From a virus, in the IMG/VR virus record IMGVR_UViG_3300023174_000133, positions 18,535-82,534 of that record: a stretch of DNA of 64,000 bases. One strand, 5' to 3'. The number at the start of each line of letters is the position of its first letter. Position 1 is the stretch's first letter. Positions 58,748 through 64,000 of this stretch are shown here, piece by piece. A program made the translations under genes and the position numbers. Under the pieces are notes generated by a model. It had not been told where the DNA came from, did not search any database, and worked only from the letters and a program-made list of their open reading frames with translations.

Positions 58748-59194
58748 TCAGTACATTCTGAGGTCGTCGAGACAGAGAGTCATCGTGCCGTGGTCAGTAT
58801 CGAGGACAACACATACCTGGTCTGTGTATTCGAAACCAACGATGCGGGGAGGCATTGAACCGTCAGTTAGTGATTCGATACCATCGACTGTCATTCCGAC
58901 GTATTCTTCGTAGGTCTCGGCGATCGACGTCGTATCATGTACTTCTTCGGGTCCCATCTCGAGGCCGTGGCCGTCGAACGCTGCCTTCCTCTCTTCTGGA
59001 GATGCTGCTGAACAGTCGTAGCCTAACTCTTCAAGACGGTCGTCGACGCCTTGTTCCATGGCATCAAGCATCATGCTTAGTTCTTCTGATGACAGTTCTG
59101 GTTCTCTTGGTGCTGCAACGCCTGGTGCCATCTCGACGAGGCGACGGGCTTCTTCGCGGATGATTTGACGTAGCTTTGATTCTGTGATACGCAT
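58748..59194 (-). CDS. Tagged acidic protein
   Basis: 148 residues from ATG at 59194. MRITESKLRQIIREEARRLVE is the tag. A helical acidic domain follows (ELSSEELSMMLDAMEQGV, ETYEEYVGMTVDGIE) and a C-terminal strand VCVVLDTDHGTMTLCL. TATATAG is 41 nt upstream. Confidence 0.78.
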   Translation of the reverse strand: MRITESKLRQIIREEARRLVEMAPGVAAPREPELSSEELSMMLDAMEQGVDDRLEELGYDCSAASPEERKAAFDGHGLEMGPEEVHDTTSIAETYEEYVGMTVDGIESLTDGSMPPRIVGFEYTDQVCVVLDTDHGTMTLCLDDLRMY

Positions 59195-59234
59195 TGGTTG
59201 TTTCCTTCTCGGGTGGGGATGGCACCCGTTGTTT

Positions 59235-59241
59235 CTATATA
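59235..59241 (-). promoter_or_regulatory. TATATAG element upstream of a tagged gene
   Basis: TATATAG in TTGATATATAGAAAC before the gene at 59194. Confidence 0.48.
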
Positions 59242-59253
59242 TCAAGTCCCGGT

Positions 59254-59463
59254 TCATTCTCCTGGACGAAGTTCTCGCCACCAACACTCGGCCAGTCCCA
59301 CAGCCCTGAAGTTCGCATCGACGAAGGGCGGTAGCGTCCTATCTGTCCCAGTGTACATCCCCTTTTGACCCACATCCCCCAGGACGAATGCTACCCAATA
59401 CCACTTCCCAACAACTGGCATCGGGTCCCCTGGATACATAATGAACTCGCTCAAATCTTCCAC
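59254..59463 (-). CDS. Small SH3-like protein
   Basis: 69 residues. The GTG at 59463 has AGGAGG seven nt upstream; the GTG six nt further upstream overlaps the previous stop as GTGA. VVGKWYWVAFVLGDVGQKGM and FRAVGLAECWW fit the barrel pattern. Confidence 0.62.
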   Translation of the reverse strand: MEDLSEFIMYPGDPMPVVGKWYWVAFVLGDVGQKGMYTGTDRTLPPFVDANFRAVGLAECWWRELRPGE

Positions 59464-59465
59464 AC

Positions 59466-59756
59466 TCACTCCTCCTTCGGTTGTTTTCTTGGTCTGCCTC
59501 GCCCTCGTTTCTGTGGCCGGTCCCATGGCAGGGTCTTCTTGACCGGTTCTGGAACGGGTTGCTGGACACTCTCTGTGACTTCTGAAGGTGTCCACTCGGG
59601 ATTTGCAGTGTAGTATACGGACCCTTCGTGCTGCACCTTCAGGACCTTACCCCCGTAGATTCGGGCGAGGACGAGGAGATGGGTGTCTGGCGGGACAAGG
59701 GTTCGTTTGCTGAGGTCGTTCGCCAGGTTGAGGCGGGTCGGTGCGGTGGTAATCAC
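59466..59756 (-). CDS. SH3-like protein with AT-hook-like tail
   Basis: 96 residues from GTG overlapping the upstream stop (GTGA). A beta-rich middle (HLLVLARIYGGKVLKVQHEG) and the C-terminal QKRGRGRPRKQPKEE, an AT-hook core GRPRK flanked by Lys/Arg. DNA-minor-groove binding is likely. The barrel may contact a partner protein. Confidence 0.64.
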   Translation of the reverse strand: MITTAPTRLNLANDLSKRTLVPPDTHLLVLARIYGGKVLKVQHEGSVYYTANPEWTPSEVTESVQQPVPEPVKKTLPWDRPQKRGRGRPRKQPKEE

Positions 59757-59959
59757 TTGGCCTCCACCCGACCGTACACCCCGGCGATGTAGGCGTCCAG
59801 CGCCATGCTGCGCTGGATCGGTGGGATGTTCCTTTCCGCGCACATGCTGCAATCGAAGAGGACTGGCGTCTCGTTGAAGAGCTCGAAGAACCCCCCAGTG
59901 CTCGGGTTCTTGCAGGTGTCGCAGGTGTGGGAGCCGCGGGTGTATTCGAAGGAAGCCAT
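59753..59959 (-). CDS. Small zinc-finger protein
   Basis: 68 residues from ATG behind GGAGAGAGAAC. CDTCKNPSTGG and CSMCAERNIPP give two CxxC pairs. Coupled to the AT-hook gene. Confidence 0.65.
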   Translation of the reverse strand: MASFEYTRGSHTCDTCKNPSTGGFFELFNETPVLFDCSMCAERNIPPIQRSMALDAYIAGVYGRVEAK

Positions 59960-60003
59960 GTTCTCTCTCCACGTTGCGGGCGGGATTGCCCTTCCATGAT
60001 TAG

Positions 60004-60031
60004 AATATAACCCGTTCCCATCCAGTGAACA
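60004..60031 (-). promoter_or_regulatory. TGTTCA-N16-TATATT promoter
   Basis: -10 at 60004-60009, -35 at 60026-60031; A-rich block CTAAAAAGTGTGC upstream. Faces the zinc-finger/AT-hook unit. Confidence 0.72.
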
Positions 60032-60048
60032 CCTCACCCGCACACTTT

Positions 60049-60222
60049 TTAGAGATTATCTTCGTCCCTCCCTTCCAGCATCTGACCAACGAACCCGAGG
60101 AGACTCGTCACAATGAGTGAGATGACCATCGCCTCGATGGCAGTACCACCCGCCCTGATGACCCAGAAACCGATGAAGTACCCAGTGGCCAGGAGCGACA
60201 CGAAACGTAGAGCTGCGCTCAC
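60049..60222 (-). CDS. Small two-helix membrane protein
   Basis: 57 residues from GTG overlapping the previous stop (GTGA). Hydrophobic helices LRFVSLLATGYFIGFWVI and AIEAMVISLIVTSLLGFVG. Unknown. Confidence 0.62.
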   Translation of the reverse strand: MSAALRFVSLLATGYFIGFWVIRAGGTAIEAMVISLIVTSLLGFVGQMLEGRDEDNL

Positions 60223-60347
60223 AAGAGCACTATCGCGACGCTTACCGCGACCATCTCGAAAGGCGATCGGCCGAGTTGGATAAGTTCGTAGCCGGCCGTG
60301 AATACGAGGATGCACCGTGCCAGCAAGTTAGCGAGTTCTTGATTCAT
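60219..60347 (-). CDS. Micro-membrane protein (42 residues)
   Basis: Two hydrophobic stretches (LANLLARCILVFTAGY and MVAVSVAIVLL). ATG overlaps the zinc-ribbon gene stop (ATGA) and its stop overlaps the next GTG. Part of a coupled membrane-protein unit. Confidence 0.6.
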   Translation of the reverse strand: MNQELANLLARCILVFTAGYELIQLGRSPFEMVAVSVAIVLL

Positions 60348-60592
60348 TCATTCTCCACTATGTTTATGTTTCGAGAAGTTTCGAGCAACGTCAAGTTGAA
60401 AGTCGCTGTATATCCACACGCCTGGCACGACCTGTAACCCGCCAGGAAGTTCACATGCATGTTCATGTCCTGGGGGATGAGTTGCACCTGAGTCGTGAAC
60501 AACTCGCCACGCTCGTCAACCATGGGATTCATAGTTCCAACTTTACACCACGGGCACACTGCCTGCCCGAACACACGATTCTTGTCACTCAT
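60344..60592 (-). CDS. Zinc-ribbon protein
   Basis: 82 residues. CPWCKVGTMNP and CQACGYTATFN form a classic four-Cys ribbon. May bind nucleic acid or a partner protein. Coupled on both sides. Confidence 0.68.
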   Translation of the reverse strand: MSDKNRVFGQAVCPWCKVGTMNPMVDERGELFTTQVQLIPQDMNMHVNFLAGYRSCQACGYTATFNLTLLETSRNINIVENE

Positions 60593-60819
60593 TCTTTCAC
60601 CAAAGTTATGTCGTTCTTGAAGACAACTCGCCGATCACCTGTGACTGTGTTCTGGATTGCCCAGGCGTGTTTGCCATGACAACCCCAGGGGAAGAAGTCG
60701 AGAACAATCCAGGGAGTTTCATCGACCGCGAAAGGTGGTCTCTGTTGGACGCCGATGTCGGATGGGCGCGCCCACCGGACCAGGTCTCCCTTCTGTGGAT
60801 TGTTCGCCGAAGCAGTCAT
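60589..60819 (-). CDS. Small SH3-like protein, apparently leaderless
   Basis: 76 residues. QKGDLVRWARPSDIG, PWIVLDFFPWGCHGKHAWAI and RRVVFKNDITLV fit the barrel family. The -10 of its promoter ends six nt before the ATG, so the transcript should begin at or near the start codon. Confidence 0.66.
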   Translation of the reverse strand: MTASANNPQKGDLVRWARPSDIGVQQRPPFAVDETPWIVLDFFPWGCHGKHAWAIQNTVTGDRRVVFKNDITLVKE

Positions 60820-60825
60820 GTTGTT

Positions 60826-60854
60826 ATTATACCTTGTCCTCACCCGTTTGAACA
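60826..60854 (-). promoter_or_regulatory. TGTTCA-N17-TATAAT promoter giving a leaderless mRNA
   Basis: -10 TATAAT at 60826-60831 and -35 at 60849-60854; ATG of the SH3-like gene starts at 60819. Lies within the 3' end of the gene at 60827-60958. Confidence 0.72.
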
Positions 60855-60958
60855 GGCGTAACTGCGCGTCCGCTCTCAAATCCTGCCTTGAACCCACGGT
60901 AGTGGAAGTAGAGGCAGGAGCCCATGTAGAACAGGGTCAGGCCACAAAAGATAATCAT
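60827..60958 (-). CDS. Micro-membrane protein (43 residues)
   Basis: One hydrophobic helix (MIIFCGLTLFYMGSCLYF), then a basic tail RGFKAGFESGRA. GGAG six nt before ATG. Contains a downstream promoter in its 3' codons. Confidence 0.58.
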   Translation of the reverse strand: MIIFCGLTLFYMGSCLYFHYRGFKAGFESGRAVTPVQTGEDKV

Positions 60959-60961
60959 TCA

Positions 60962-61183
60962 TTACTCCATTGGAAAGGGGAGGAAGCCATCTGGGTCCTC
61001 CCAGGCTAATAGGTCTACTGGGTCTGGGGGAGGGTTGGGCACCAACTTATGGATACCCTTCCAGTTCGCAACCTGTTCGTGCCACCCAACGGGACGGAAC
61101 CAGGCAGCCACAACACCAATGACACCCACAACAATCGCGCTATTGATGGTCGTGAGCTCTGAGATCGTATGAACGATGTTCAC
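60962..61183 (-). CDS. Small membrane protein
   Basis: 73 residues from GTG behind GGAGGCAAG. One helix (INSAIVVGVIGVVAAWF), then a Pro-rich PNPPPDPVDLLAWEDPDG tail. Unknown. Confidence 0.62.
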   Translation of the reverse strand: MNIVHTISELTTINSAIVVGVIGVVAAWFRPVGWHEQVANWKGIHKLVPNPPPDPVDLLAWEDPDGFLPFPME

Positions 61184-61200
61184 CTTGCCTCCACTCCAAC

Positions 61201-61228
61201 AATATAACCTGTCTGTGTCAGTTGAACA
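61201..61228 (-). promoter_or_regulatory. TGTTCA-N16-TATATT promoter
   Basis: -10 at 61201-61206, -35 at 61223-61228. Faces the gene at 61183; overlaps the end of the micro-gene at 61218. Confidence 0.72.
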
Positions 61229-61340
61229 GGACCTCAGCGCAATAAAGTCCGCACATGTACCAACCAAACAAGAGGGGTGGCGCCACGATGATGACCAGCC
61301 CCCACTTCTCAAAGAATTCGATGAAACGTACAAGGTTCAT
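61218..61340 (-). CDS. Micro-membrane protein (40 residues)
   Basis: One or two helices (WGLVIIVAPPLLFGWYMC). ATG overlaps the stop of the upstream gene (ATGA), so it is coupled. Contains Cys near the end. Confidence 0.6.
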   Translation of the reverse strand: MNLVRFIEFFEKWGLVIIVAPPLLFGWYMCGLYCAEVLFN

Positions 61341-61576
61341 TCTGAGTCCGCCCATTCGTAGGTGATTCGTTCTGTGGGTTCTTCTGATTGCTTGGCCGTT
61401 GCCCCGAAGCGTCCGGGGTCAACCCCCCACTTCTCACAGGCTCGACGGATCTCCGCTGCCTGGAAGGGACTCCACTGTACACCGTCACACCACCGCGAGT
61501 AATAGGCCCCAGCATAGTGCATGTCTCCAGTGAGGATGATCTTGACCAACTCATTCGACAGTGTGACGGCGTTCAT
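61337..61576 (-). CDS. Small hypothetical protein
   Basis: 79 residues from ATG at 61576. Helical, with LVKIILTGDMHYAGAYYSRW and an acidic Cys-containing middle (IRRACEKWGVDPGRFGATAK). Unknown. Confidence 0.6.
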   Translation of the reverse strand: MNAVTLSNELVKIILTGDMHYAGAYYSRWCDGVQWSPFQAAEIRRACEKWGVDPGRFGATAKQSEEPTERITYEWADSE

Positions 61577-61583
61577 GGTTACC

Positions 61584-61721
61584 CTACTTAGTGGTGTTGA
61601 AGTAGTCGGCCACGGCGTTGCGTGCCAGGTCCTCGGCCCGTTGGCGGGGATACCCGAGGGAGAGTGCACGGTAGAGGACCGATTCGAATACGATGTCGAG
61701 TTCTGGCTTGATGTCGTTCAT
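61584..61721 (-). CDS. Small hypothetical protein
   Basis: 45 residues from ATG behind CAGGAGGCAGGGACA. Helical (DIVFESVLYRALSLGYPRQR) with basic patch. Unknown. Confidence 0.58.
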   Translation of the reverse strand: MNDIKPELDIVFESVLYRALSLGYPRQRAEDLARNAVADYFNTTK

Positions 61722-61741
61722 TGTCCCTGCCTCCTGCTTAG

Positions 61742-61769
61742 AATATAACCGACTGAGTGTATGTGAACA
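61742..61769 (-). promoter_or_regulatory. TGTTCA-N16-TATATT promoter
   Basis: -10 at 61742-61747, -35 at 61764-61769; A-rich block upstream. Faces the genes at 61.2-61.7 kb. Confidence 0.72.
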
Positions 61770-61788
61770 GGTCGTCAGCACACTTTTT

Positions 61789-62079
61789 TCAATGTTGCTT
61801 GCGCAATTCCACTTCGATGGGGGTCTCCTTTACACACGAGAGCGAGGTCTCACGGTACCCCTTGAGAGCGAAGCACACCACGTCGTGGCGACCCTGGGGG
61901 TGGAGCTCGACCAACCGTCCACCCAGCCACGCCACCTCTGCCGACGCTTCCGAGATACCCTTCGTCTTCGAGGTGAACCAGGACGAGCCGAAGACGGAGC
62001 ATACAGTGACGAAGATGATTATCGAAAGGAAGACCAGAGCGGCAGTGGACTGGGATAGGAACTCTTTCAAGCGTTGCAT
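61789..62079 (-). CDS. Small membrane protein
   Basis: 96 residues from ATG behind GGAGAGAAG. One helix (STAALVFLSIIIFVTVCSVF), then a soluble domain with two Cys (VCFALKGYRETSLSC). Unknown. Confidence 0.62.
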   Translation of the reverse strand: MQRLKEFLSQSTAALVFLSIIIFVTVCSVFGSSWFTSKTKGISEASAEVAWLGGRLVELHPQGRHDVVCFALKGYRETSLSCVKETPIEVELRKQH

Positions 62080-62101
62080 CTTCTCTCCATTTGATACTAT
62101 C

Positions 62102-62129
62102 AATATAACCCGTCCTCGTCCAGTGGACA
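62102..62129 (-). promoter_or_regulatory. TGTCCA-N16-TATATT promoter
   Basis: -10 at 62102-62107, -35 at 62124-62129; A-rich block upstream. Faces the gene at 62079. Confidence 0.74.
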
Positions 62130-62149
62130 GGTCACCCGCTCACTTTTTT

Positions 62150-62494
62150 TCAGCTCGCGAGCGTTTCGAAAGCGTCGTCCAATTCCTCAGGGGTGCGGGC
62201 AGCGGGGACTTCAGCCACCTTCTTGGCCCGGGCTCGTTGACGCTTCGCCGTCAGGCTGGCACGGTCGGTGTAGATGGAACCAGCCTCGACGTCCTCCTTC
62301 CGAGCCGCCAGGGCCGCCCGGGCCACCATCCGGAAGTGCTCGGCCTGGTCGGCAGCCCAACGATAGAGCTGGTCCTTCGCCTCGAGGAGGGTCATGCCCC
62401 CGTCTTCGACAACCAAGTACGGGTCGTGCACGTGCTCAACAATCTGGGGGTAGGACTCGTCGTTCCATTCAACCGTGTATCGCTTCGTTGCCAT
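62150..62494 (-). CDS. Small hypothetical protein
   Basis: 114 residues from ATG behind GGAGGTCAACG. Begins MATKRYTVEWNDESYPQIVE; helical middle (LYRWAADQAEHFRMVARAAL) with a basic KRQRARAKKVAEVPAAR stretch. Possibly nucleic-acid binding. Confidence 0.6.
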   Translation of the reverse strand: MATKRYTVEWNDESYPQIVEHVHDPYLVVEDGGMTLLEAKDQLYRWAADQAEHFRMVARAALAARKEDVEAGSIYTDRASLTAKRQRARAKKVAEVPAARTPEELDDAFETLAS

Positions 62495-62520
62495 CGTTGA
62501 CCTCCGCTGTTGATGTTCTG

Positions 62521-62548
62521 AATATAACCGACTGACTGGACTTGGACA
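62521..62548 (-). promoter_or_regulatory. TGTCCA-N16-TATATT promoter
   Basis: -10 at 62521-62526, -35 at 62543-62548. Faces the gene at 62494 and is divergent from the next plus-strand promoter. Confidence 0.74.
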
Positions 62549-62604
62549 TATCACCCGCGCACTTTTTTTGCGAAAAAAAGTTTGAACTATTCGCACTTTC
62601 GATA

Positions 62605-62633
62605 TGTTCACGAACACACCAATCGGTTATATT
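62605..62633 (+). promoter_or_regulatory. TGTTCA-N17-TATATT promoter (plus strand)
   Basis: -35 at 62605-62610, -10 at 62628-62633; drives the first hairpin-leader gene. Confidence 0.74.
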
Positions 62634-62636
62634 ACT

Positions 62637-62667
62637 AACATCGGAAGGGCAATTCCGCCCGCCGATA
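62637..62667 (+). promoter_or_regulatory. 5' leader hairpin (copy 1)
   Basis: Pairs ATCGG/CCGAT and GGGC/GCCC with the conserved loop AAT(T)CC. The second copy at 62974-63000 has TTGG/CCAA in the outer stem, a compensatory change. Confidence 0.65.
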
Positions 62668-62683
62668 AAACGAGAGTGTGAAT

Positions 62684-62902
62684 ATGCTGCCGACCGACCT
62701 CAAGACTGGTGTCGTCTACTGCTGGTGCTACGACGACGGCCAAGGCCCCTACCCCGCCAACGACCAACGTTTCGTGCTCACGCGCATCGACCTGGCCGCC
62801 AACGAAGCCGACACCCTCGTCGTCGCGGGTCCGTGCACGGGCGAGACCGGCACCATCACCGACCTCGACCTGCTCTACGACGCGATGGTCGCCCCGGCCT
62901 AA
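62684..62902 (+). CDS. Small SH3-like hypothetical protein
   Basis: 72 residues from ATG at 62684 (an ATG after CGAGAG; a GTG two codons earlier is too close to the ribosome-binding site). TGVVYCWCYDDGQGPYPAND, RFVLTRIDLAANEADTLVV. Notably G+C-rich. Confidence 0.65.
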   Translation: MLPTDLKTGVVYCWCYDDGQGPYPANDQRFVLTRIDLAANEADTLVVAGPCTGETGTITDLDLLYDAMVAPA

Positions 62903-62938
62903 GGGCCAAAAAAGTTTTAAAAAAGTGCGAAAAAATCC

Positions 62939-62967
62939 TTTTCACCTTACACAAAACACATTATATT
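62939..62967 (+). promoter_or_regulatory. TTTTCA-N17-TATATT promoter (plus strand)
   Basis: -35 at 62939-62944, -10 at 62962-62967; an AAAAAAGTGCG block lies upstream as in the minus-strand copies. Confidence 0.72.
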
Positions 62968-62973
62968 AATAGT

Positions 62974-63000
62974 GTTGGAAGGGCAATCCGGCCCACCAAT
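62974..63000 (+). promoter_or_regulatory. 5' leader hairpin (copy 2)
   Basis: Outer stem TTGG/CCAA and inner stem GGGC/GCCC around AATCCG. Matches copy 1 in structure but not in every base. Confidence 0.65.
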
Positions 63001-63017
63001 AAAAAGGGGTGCACACA

Positions 63018-63251
63018 ATGGCTAAATTTAACTTTGCCTATGACCTTTTCGAATTCGATGCCAAGGCCCACTCATCACTCCTTTTCAAATCCGGGGTGGC
63101 CCGTCACACCCAAGGTGAGTGCACCACCATCCTCTCCCCCACCAAAAAGGGCCTCATCAAATTCCTTTCGGAAATGGAATATGCACACAGCGGCCAATAC
63201 CCTAATGAATTCGACCTCGAAGAAATCCAGGAAGGCATCTATAAGCTCTAA
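63018..63251 (+). CDS. Small hypothetical protein
   Basis: 77 residues from ATG at 63018 behind AAGGGG. FNFAYDLFEFDAKAHSSLLF and KKGLIKFLSEMEYAHSGQY; helical with hydrophobic repeats. Followed by a strong terminator. Confidence 0.66.
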   Translation: MAKFNFAYDLFEFDAKAHSSLLFKSGVARHTQGECTTILSPTKKGLIKFLSEMEYAHSGQYPNEFDLEEIQEGIYKL

Positions 63252-63276
63252 TAGCGCATCCCATCCATAAACCCCA

Positions 63277-63300
63277 GGGGAGCTCCGGCTCCCCTTTTTT
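63277..63300 (+). terminator. Intrinsic terminator
   Basis: GGGGAGC-TCCG-GCTCCCC (63277-63294) followed by TTTTTT. Ends the plus-strand transcript. Confidence 0.9.
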
Positions 63301-63332
63301 GTGCCCGCCGCCCGGAGTCCGGGACATCGGTG

Positions 63333-63752
63333 TCAAAGACTGGGGGTTGCTACTACTAACCTCTCGAGGTCGCGACCCTTGTAGAGTAGGGGTAGGGTCC
63401 CATCGAGTTCGTTCCAGTCGTGGAGGAGTTGGTGGTCCTTGTGGACGAGGATTCGGGCGTATCCCCATTCTTCTTTGATGCCCATGAGACGGGTGTTGTC
63501 GTCCCAGTCCCTGTTGCCATACAGGATGGGGTGTTCTGGTCTGAAGTGGGGAAACTCATGGTAGAGCTCTTGGATGTATGCCCTTCCGCAGAACTGGACG
63601 GATGAAACCACCATTCCTGTTACTTCTACTGGCCCTTGGACACGTTGGCCACGAGCCGAGTAGAATGGTATACCCCAGGTGAGGGAGCCCCTGATGAGAC
63701 TCCCTTGGCCCTCGTTACGCAGCACTCGGGTCGTCTTCGTCGTCGCTGCCAT
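63333..63752 (-). CDS. Hypothetical protein
   Basis: 139 residues, ATG behind GGAGAGGGATACGACG. Alpha/beta with RAYIQELYHEFPHFRPEH and GNRDWDDNTRLMGIKEEW. Unknown. Overlaps its upstream neighbour by 38 nt. Confidence 0.62.
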   Translation of the reverse strand: MAATTKTTRVLRNEGQGSLIRGSLTWGIPFYSARGQRVQGPVEVTGMVVSSVQFCGRAYIQELYHEFPHFRPEHPILYGNRDWDDNTRLMGIKEEWGYARILVHKDHQLLHDWNELDGTLPLLYKGRDLERLVVATPSL

Positions 63753-63891
63753 CGTCGTATCCCTCTCCGGTCCAGTAGAGTTTCACCTGTTCTTGAGCGT
63801 AGCGCTTTGCCTCAGCGTCGTTGTATCCCTGTTTCTTGGCACGGATGTAGGCGCTTTCGTAGACGACATCGGTGGTGGATTCGTTAGACAT
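63715..63891 (-). CDS. Small acidic hypothetical protein
   Basis: 58 residues. Starts SNESTTDVVYESAYIRAKKQ and ends in acidic DDGSDDEDDPSAA. Its start shares one nt with the stop of the gene to the right (TAATG). Confidence 0.6.
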   Translation of the reverse strand: MSNESTTDVVYESAYIRAKKQGYNDAEAKRYAQEQVKLYWTGEGYDDGSDDEDDPSAA

Positions 63892-64000
63892 TAGTAGACC
63901 TCCTCTTCTTCTTCAAGTTGTCCTTCTTCTTCTGCTCGGCGGAGTTCTGCCTGGCGTTCCTGTTCGAGTTCATACTGGACCATGAGTTCCTCAAAGAGTT
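63891..64000 (-). CDS. Partial gene at the right edge
   Basis: The last ~36 residues of a minus-strand gene are visible (ELMVQYELEQERQAELRRA, then acidic EEEGQLEEEEEVY). It would begin outside the window. Highly charged; function unknown. Confidence 0.62.
   Translation of the reverse strand, partial: LFEELMVQYELEQERQAELRRAEEEGQLEEEEEVY

Noticed and set aside
62709-62969. Long alternative frame on the plus strand rich in Ser/Thr/Pro/Arg
   Set aside because: Shadow of the G+C-rich gene 62684-62902 in another frame; the start and ribosome-binding site fit the shorter frame.
1-64000. Prophage or integrative element
   Set aside because: No integrase, attachment site or host gene was seen; the window reads as an uninterrupted phage-type genome.

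Overview
This window looks like part of a large tailed-phage genome (T4-like myovirus or jumbo-phage grade). The evidence is a two-subunit phage-type type II topoisomerase, an ATP-dependent DNA ligase, a DinG/XPD-type helicase, a UV-damage endonuclease, a collagen-like tail fibre, lysis-type genes, 13 tRNA genes with a homing endonuclease inserted among them, and very dense small genes joined by ATGA/GTGA overlaps. No integrase, rRNA, transposase or CRISPR array was seen. Lipoproteins with lipoboxes and a lysozyme-like enzyme suggest a Gram-negative bacterial host. The host cannot be named from this sequence.

Layout. 0-9 kb: partial DUF444 gene, Nudix hydrolase, sugar-type cupin, HExxH peptidase, HldE-like nucleotidyltransferase, helicase, Hsp20, lysozyme-like protein, lipoprotein, a secreted trypsin-like protease on the plus strand, a deaminase and a cysteine-synthase homologue. 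9-21 kb: tRNA genes in four groups, small SH3-like proteins, a GIY-YIG homing endonuclease, a methyltransferase and a TilS homologue next to a CAU-anticodon tRNA. 21-31 kb: tail fibre, small genes, and a plus-strand nucleotidyltransferase plus ligase-like pair. 31-38 kb: replication, repair and sugar genes (ligase, UDP-glucuronate decarboxylase-like epimerase, topoisomerase subunits). 38-49 kb: SH3-like cassettes, nuclease, thioredoxin, UvsE and a holin/endolysin region. 49-64 kb: visibly more G+C-rich, with many very small minus-strand genes under copies of one promoter, a putative restriction-modification pair, micro-membrane proteins and two plus-strand genes with matching hairpin leaders.

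The most striking feature is a short amphipathic motif, roughly [ST]ESxLRxIIREE. It is found on about 20 otherwise unrelated proteins, mostly at the N-terminus but also internally and, on three proteins, at the extreme C-terminus. Most N-terminal copies contain I/V-x-E. That resembles the capsid-targeting peptides of T4 internal proteins that the prohead protease cleaves, so I infer a virion-packaging or docking tag. Several of these genes share a TATATAG element just upstream, different from the TGTYCA-N16/17-TATATT promoter that drives the tRNAs and the accessory genes on the right.

Only about ten genes lie on the plus strand, and five of them carry the tag. All functional calls are from motifs read by eye. 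No database search was possible.
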